The translations under genes were made by a program, and so were the position numbers. A stretch of DNA of 64,000 bases, taken from assembly GCF_006363895.1 (NCBI RefSeq), contig NZ_CP040953.1; one strand, given 5' to 3'. This document shows positions 60,922 to 64,000 of the stretch, piece by piece. Under the pieces are notes generated by a model. The model worked only from the letters and a program-made list of their open reading frames with translations. It searched no databases and was not told where the DNA came from. Origin of the DNA: Methylopumilus universalis (GTDB lineage Bacteria; Pseudomonadota; Gammaproteobacteria; Burkholderiales; Methylophilaceae). Position 1 is the stretch's first letter, and the number at the start of each line of letters is the position of its first letter.

Positions 60922-61956
60922 ATGAAAGCATTAGTCAAAAAATACGCTAAAGAAGGTTTATGGCTAGAAGATATGCCAGAACCTGAAATGGGTAATAACG
61001 ACGTACTAGTTAAAATAAAAAAGACTGCTATTTGCGGCACAGACATTCATATTTACAATTGGGATGAGTGGGCTCAAAAAACAATTCCCGTTCCTATGAT
61101 TACTGGGCATGAGTATGCCGGAGAAATTGTAGATATCGGCTCTAATGTAACGGACTTAAAAGTAGGTGATATTGTCTCAGGAGAAGGTCATCTCACATGC
61201 GGCCGTTGCAGAAACTGCTTAGGTGGCAGAACGCACTTATGTCCCAATACAATAGGCGTAGGCGTAAATCGAACAGGATGTTTTGCAGAATTTTTGTCAG
61301 TTCCTGCTAAGAATATCTTTAAACCCAGTCGTGAAATTTCAACTGACTTACTTGCCATTTTTGATCCTTATGGAAATGCGGTCCACACAGCACTCTCTTT
61401 TAATATGGTGGGCGAAGATGTTCTGATCACAGGAGCAGGTCCAATTGGTATGATGGCTGCTATGGTTTCAGACCATGCTGGCGCAAGAAATATTGTGATC
61501 ACAGATGTAAATCAATATCGTTTAGACCTTATCAAAAAAATTCTTCCACGTGTAATTACAATCAATGTTGAAAAAGAATCAATAAGCCGTGACATGATGA
61601 AGTCTGTGGGTATTTTTGAAGGATTTGATGTGGGACTCGAAATGTCAGGCTCCCCCAAAGCCTTTAGTGGGATGTTAAGCCTTATGATTAATGGCGGCCA
61701 TATCGCTATGCTAGCAATCATGCCTGCAGGTTCTGGCATAGATTGGGATATGGTGGTCTTCAAAGGCCTCACAATTAAAGGTATCTACGGCCGGGAAATT
61801 TTTGAGACTTGGTATAAAGGTACCATGATGGTTCAAAGTGGGCTGCCTTTAGAAAAAATGATTACACATCGATTCCCTTACACTGAGTTTAAAGAAGGTT
61901 TTGACATTATGCGATCAGGTAAGTCTGGCAAAATTATCTTAAATTGGGAAAATTAA
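60922..61956 (+). CDS. tdh: L-threonine 3-dehydrogenase
   Basis: A 344-residue zinc-dependent medium-chain dehydrogenase: AICGTDIHIYNWDEWAQKTIPVPMITGHEYAGEIV (catalytic zinc), CGRCRNCLGGRTHLC (structural zinc), GAGPIGMMAAMVSDHAGARNIVITD (NAD-binding), and YGREIFETWYKG near the C-terminus, which distinguishes Tdh from other alcohol dehydrogenases. It oxidises Thr to 2-amino-3-ketobutyrate, used by the adjacent Kbl. Clear ATG; 15 bases before kbl. Confidence 0.95.
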   Translation: MKALVKKYAKEGLWLEDMPEPEMGNNDVLVKIKKTAICGTDIHIYNWDEWAQKTIPVPMITGHEYAGEIVDIGSNVTDLKVGDIVSGEGHLTCGRCRNCLGGRTHLCPNTIGVGVNRTGCFAEFLSVPAKNIFKPSREISTDLLAIFDPYGNAVHTALSFNMVGEDVLITGAGPIGMMAAMVSDHAGARNIVITDVNQYRLDLIKKILPRVITINVEKESISRDMMKSVGIFEGFDVGLEMSGSPKAFSGMLSLMINGGHIAMLAIMPAGSGIDWDMVVFKGLTIKGIYGREIFETWYKGTMMVQSGLPLEKMITHRFPYTEFKEGFDIMRSGKSGKIILNWEN

Positions 61957-61971
61957 TATTAAGGATCTTTA

Positions 61972-63162
61972 ATGAGCTTTAAAAAAGCTAAAGAAAGTTT
62001 TTCGTCTGATTTAGAAGAAATTAAAAAAGCAGGACTATGGAAAACTGAGCGCATTATTAATTCTGATCAGAAAAGTAAGATTCAGCTTTCTGATAATCAA
62101 GAAGTTATTAATATGTGTGCGAATAACTATCTTGGTTTGGCTAATAATCCCGAAGTCATTCAAGCGGCAAAAGATGGTCTCGATCGATGGGGCTTTGGTC
62201 TTGCCTCTGTAAGATTTATATGTGGAACTCAAACACTACATAAAACGCTAGAAGAAAAAGTGAGCGAGTTTTTAGGCACAGAAGATACAATTCTCTATGC
62301 TGCATGCTTCGATGCGAATGGTGGGTTATTTGAAACCATACTCACAGCAGATGATGCTGTTATCTCTGACGAGCTCAATCATGCGTCCATTATTGATGGC
62401 ATTCGTTTATGTAAAGCGCAACGTTATCGTTATAAAAATAATGATATGAATGATTTACGTGCAAAACTACAAGAAGCCAAGAAAAATAAAGCGAGACGTA
62501 TTCTAATTACCACCGATGGCGTATTTTCTATGGATGGTACGATTGCACAATTAGATAAGATTTGTGATCTTGCAGATGAATTTGATGCCATGGTACATCA
62601 TGATGATTGCCACGCAACAGGATTCATGGGAAAAACAGGCCGCGGTATTCATGAGTATTGTAATGTCATAGATCGCGTGGATATCATCACAAGTACATTT
62701 GGCAAAGCTTTAGGTGGCGCTACTGGTGGCTTTACATCCGGCCGTAAAGAAATTATTGATATGTTAAGACAAAGATCTAGACCTTATTTATTTTCAAATA
62801 CACTTGCCCCTAATATTTGTACTGCTTCATTAAAAGTTTTTGAGATGCTAAAAAAATCAACTGCACTTCGTGATACGTTGGAAAAAAATGTGCACTACTT
62901 TAGATCTGGAATGCAAAAAGCTGGCTTTGATGTAAGCGATGGTGATCACCCTATTGTTCCTATTATGTTAGGTGATGCTAATCTTGCCCAATCCATGAGT
63001 ATAAAATTGCTAGAAAAAGGTATTTTTGCAATTGGATTTTTTTATCCAGTTGTGCCACAAGGAAAGGCTAGAATTAGAACGCAAATTTCAGCTGCGCATA
63101 CATTTGAAGATCTAGATAAAGCAATAGATGCTTTTGCTACAACTAAAGATCAGTTAGCCTAA
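61972..63162 (+). CDS. kbl: glycine C-acetyltransferase (2-amino-3-ketobutyrate CoA ligase)
   Basis: A 396-residue PLP enzyme of the alpha-oxoamine synthase group: MCANNYLGLANNPEVIQAAKDGLDRWGFGLASVRFICGTQTLHKTLE, HHDDCHATGFMGKTGRGIHEY and the PLP-lysine motif TSTFGKALGGATGGFT. Cleaves 2-amino-3-ketobutyrate to glycine and acetyl-CoA. Coupled to tdh; together they can supply glycine and acetyl-CoA. Confidence 0.96.
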   Translation: MSFKKAKESFSSDLEEIKKAGLWKTERIINSDQKSKIQLSDNQEVINMCANNYLGLANNPEVIQAAKDGLDRWGFGLASVRFICGTQTLHKTLEEKVSEFLGTEDTILYAACFDANGGLFETILTADDAVISDELNHASIIDGIRLCKAQRYRYKNNDMNDLRAKLQEAKKNKARRILITTDGVFSMDGTIAQLDKICDLADEFDAMVHHDDCHATGFMGKTGRGIHEYCNVIDRVDIITSTFGKALGGATGGFTSGRKEIIDMLRQRSRPYLFSNTLAPNICTASLKVFEMLKKSTALRDTLEKNVHYFRSGMQKAGFDVSDGDHPIVPIMLGDANLAQSMSIKLLEKGIFAIGFFYPVVPQGKARIRTQISAAHTFEDLDKAIDAFATTKDQLA

Positions 63163-63189
63163 TTGTTAAAACATTTGGTGCCTATGGCA

Positions 63190-63279
63190 CTAATGAATCT
63201 TTACTGAGCAAATAGGGCAGGTACATTTCCAAGAATGTACAAACCAATCAAAAGCTTCATTTTTATTTTTATATTTCAT
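63190..63279 (-). CDS. possible 29-residue Cys-rich peptide
   Basis: Short frame starting MKYKNKNEAFDWFVHSW and ending in a KCTCPICSVKIH tail, whose CTCPIC resembles half of a zinc or thiol motif. Weak ribosome site. In AT-rich DNA this may be chance. Confidence 0.3.
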   Translation of the reverse strand: MKYKNKNEAFDWFVHSWKCTCPICSVKIH

Positions 63280-63296
63280 AGTTTTCTCACAAGTAA

Positions 63297-63461
63297 TTAA
63301 ACGCAATCGCCCATTGCTGACGAATATCTATGCCAGCAGTCTTTATCATTTTGTTTGCATACAAAATTATTTTCATCTGAATTTTTTGACATTTTTGAAT
63401 TTTTTAAATTTTCATTTTTTTCTAAAATTTTAGATGTTTTAATTTCTTTTTTTGATTTCAT
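63297..63461 (-). CDS. 54-residue lysine-rich hypothetical protein with C-terminal Cys residues
   Basis: Highly charged N-terminal part (MKSKKEIKTSKILEKNENL) with asparagine and lysine repeats, then a C-terminal stretch with three Cys (VCKQNDKDCWHRYSSAMGDCV). A good ribosome site (GAGGAAA) precedes the ATG at 63461; a longer frame from 63494 has none. No family recognised. Confidence 0.45.
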   Translation of the reverse strand: MKSKKEIKTSKILEKNENLKNSKMSKNSDENNFVCKQNDKDCWHRYSSAMGDCV

Positions 63462-63572
63462 TTTCGTTTCCTCACAAATAGTTTGTATGAGCAAATTCTA
63501 TGTCTCTTGTTTAGATAAATCCAATGAATTGTTCTTAAGTATGTGATAAGTATTTCTTATCAATAGCAAAAC

Positions 63573-63604
63573 CTATCAAGGGTACAGGTAAGCCCTAATG
63601 ATAG
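63573..63604 (+). repeat. hairpin in the gap before the cytochrome gene
   Basis: CTATCAAGGG and CCCTAATGATAG pair in ten positions with a two-A bulge around a 10-base loop, followed by ATTTTT. Possibly a terminator reading rightwards; no gene is seen close upstream on the plus strand. Confidence 0.35.
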
Positions 63605-63671
63605 ATTTTTGGTAAGGCGGTGATAGGGCTATCTTACAAAGCGTCAAAATTTTTTGAGGCGCTTAGCTTTA

Positions 63672-64000
63672 TTACTTCTTGCTACTAAGCTTCGACAGCT
63701 TATTTTTAATCTTTATATACTCTTGTTCGGTAGGGGTACTCCAGTTGCCGCCAGAAGCATTCACCATATAAATTAAGGCCTCTGAAAAGTCTTCTAAAGT
63801 TAAATCAGGCTTCCCGCCTTTTGCTGGCATTTTTCTCACACCGTTATAGGCTTCAGCAATTACATGAATCTTGCCTTCTTTGATAATAGATGCCCAGTCG
63901 CGATTATTCTGAAATTTAGGAGCCCCATTCATACCGGCAGCATGACAAGCTATACAAACCGATTTATAAGTAGCCTCTCCACTTGCAGAGGAAGTTAACG
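63672..64000 (-). CDS. c-type cytochrome (cytochrome c5-like), 5' end beyond window
   Basis: The frame is open to the right window edge. The heme-binding motif CIACH lies upstream of the ATG at 63930, so that ATG is internal and the true start with signal peptide is past 64000. The sequence YKSVCIACHAAGMNGAPKFQN and the later axial Met in VRKMPAKGGKPDLTLEDFSEALIYMV fit a small periplasmic c5-type cytochrome. It is likely an electron carrier, possibly for methanol dehydrogenase or an oxidase, but no partner gene is in view. Confidence 0.88.
   Translation of the reverse strand, partial: LTSSASGEATYKSVCIACHAAGMNGAPKFQNNRDWASIIKEGKIHVIAEAYNGVRKMPAKGGKPDLTLEDFSEALIYMVNASGGNWSTPTEQEYIKIKNKLSKLSSKK

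Overview
The window reads as a chromosome segment of a small-genome, AT-rich betaproteobacterium, most likely a freshwater or marine Methylophilaceae methylotroph (Candidatus Methylopumilus / OM43-LD28 type). Seen: an orphan pqqA, a 14-gene nuo operon preceded by tpiA-secG-tRNA-Leu and followed by a DUF2818 gene, a thrS-infC-rpmI-rplT-pheS-pheT-ihfA-merR-tRNA-Pro block, and very short intergenic gaps. The taxon is inferred from gene order and the pqqA peptide; no search was run.

Layout. 1-14.5 kb: housekeeping genes (rlmD, an L,D-transpeptidase, queuosine-precursor transport, nagZ, a Bax-inhibitor-1-type protein, tadA, a PsiE-like protein, nitroreductase, thioredoxin, nlpD-surE, wrbA, purB, rlmJ, a family 5 uracil-DNA glycosylase, uvrC, pgsA). 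14.5-18.8 kb: tRNA-Gly/Cys/Leu, an RpfE-like gene, recJ, tpiA, secG, tRNA-Leu. 18.9-33.4 kb: complex I, nuoA-N without interruption. 33.4-41.9 kb: an SDR gene, tRNA-Val and the translation block thrS to pheT, then ihfA, a MerR-type regulator and tRNA-Pro. 42-46.1 kb: mixed single genes including pqqA with its own terminator.

46.1-54.6 kb is the accessory part. An intact tRNA-Lys (46150-46225, minus) is followed by a 4.3-kb minus-strand cluster (outer-membrane barrel, sensor kinase, response regulator, HTH protein, small membrane protein, AraC-type HTH). The cluster is bounded on its far side by a second copy of the 5' half of the tRNA-Lys plus its upstream promoter (46192-46307 and 50534-50649; 116 bp, 9 mismatches, no gaps). 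The homology stops in the anticodon loop. No integrase is visible. The duplicated promoter points into the barrel-kinase-regulator genes, and a shorter third copy of the same promoter lies upstream of an iron-sulfur photolyase (54429-54458). A 17-G homopolymer lies inside the cluster, between the response regulator and the HTH gene. Between 50.7 and 52.8 kb are tiny genes, including an exported peptide with two nearly identical 24-residue repeats and four one-helix membrane proteins.

54.6-64 kb: a TauE/SafE permease, Sua5-type tRNA modification enzyme, an apparently exported HDAC-like deacetylase, TerC, a Fur-box-controlled TonB-dependent siderophore receptor, tdh-kbl (threonine to glycine plus acetyl-CoA), and at the edge the 3' part of a c-type cytochrome whose CxxCH motif lies upstream of the first ATG.

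The most interesting material is the tRNA-Lys-bounded sensory cluster with its captured tRNA promoter and poly-G tract, the repeat peptide at 51.2-51.4 kb, and several genes that appear to lack an ordinary start codon (infC, the merR-type gene, the nucleoside-gate gene).
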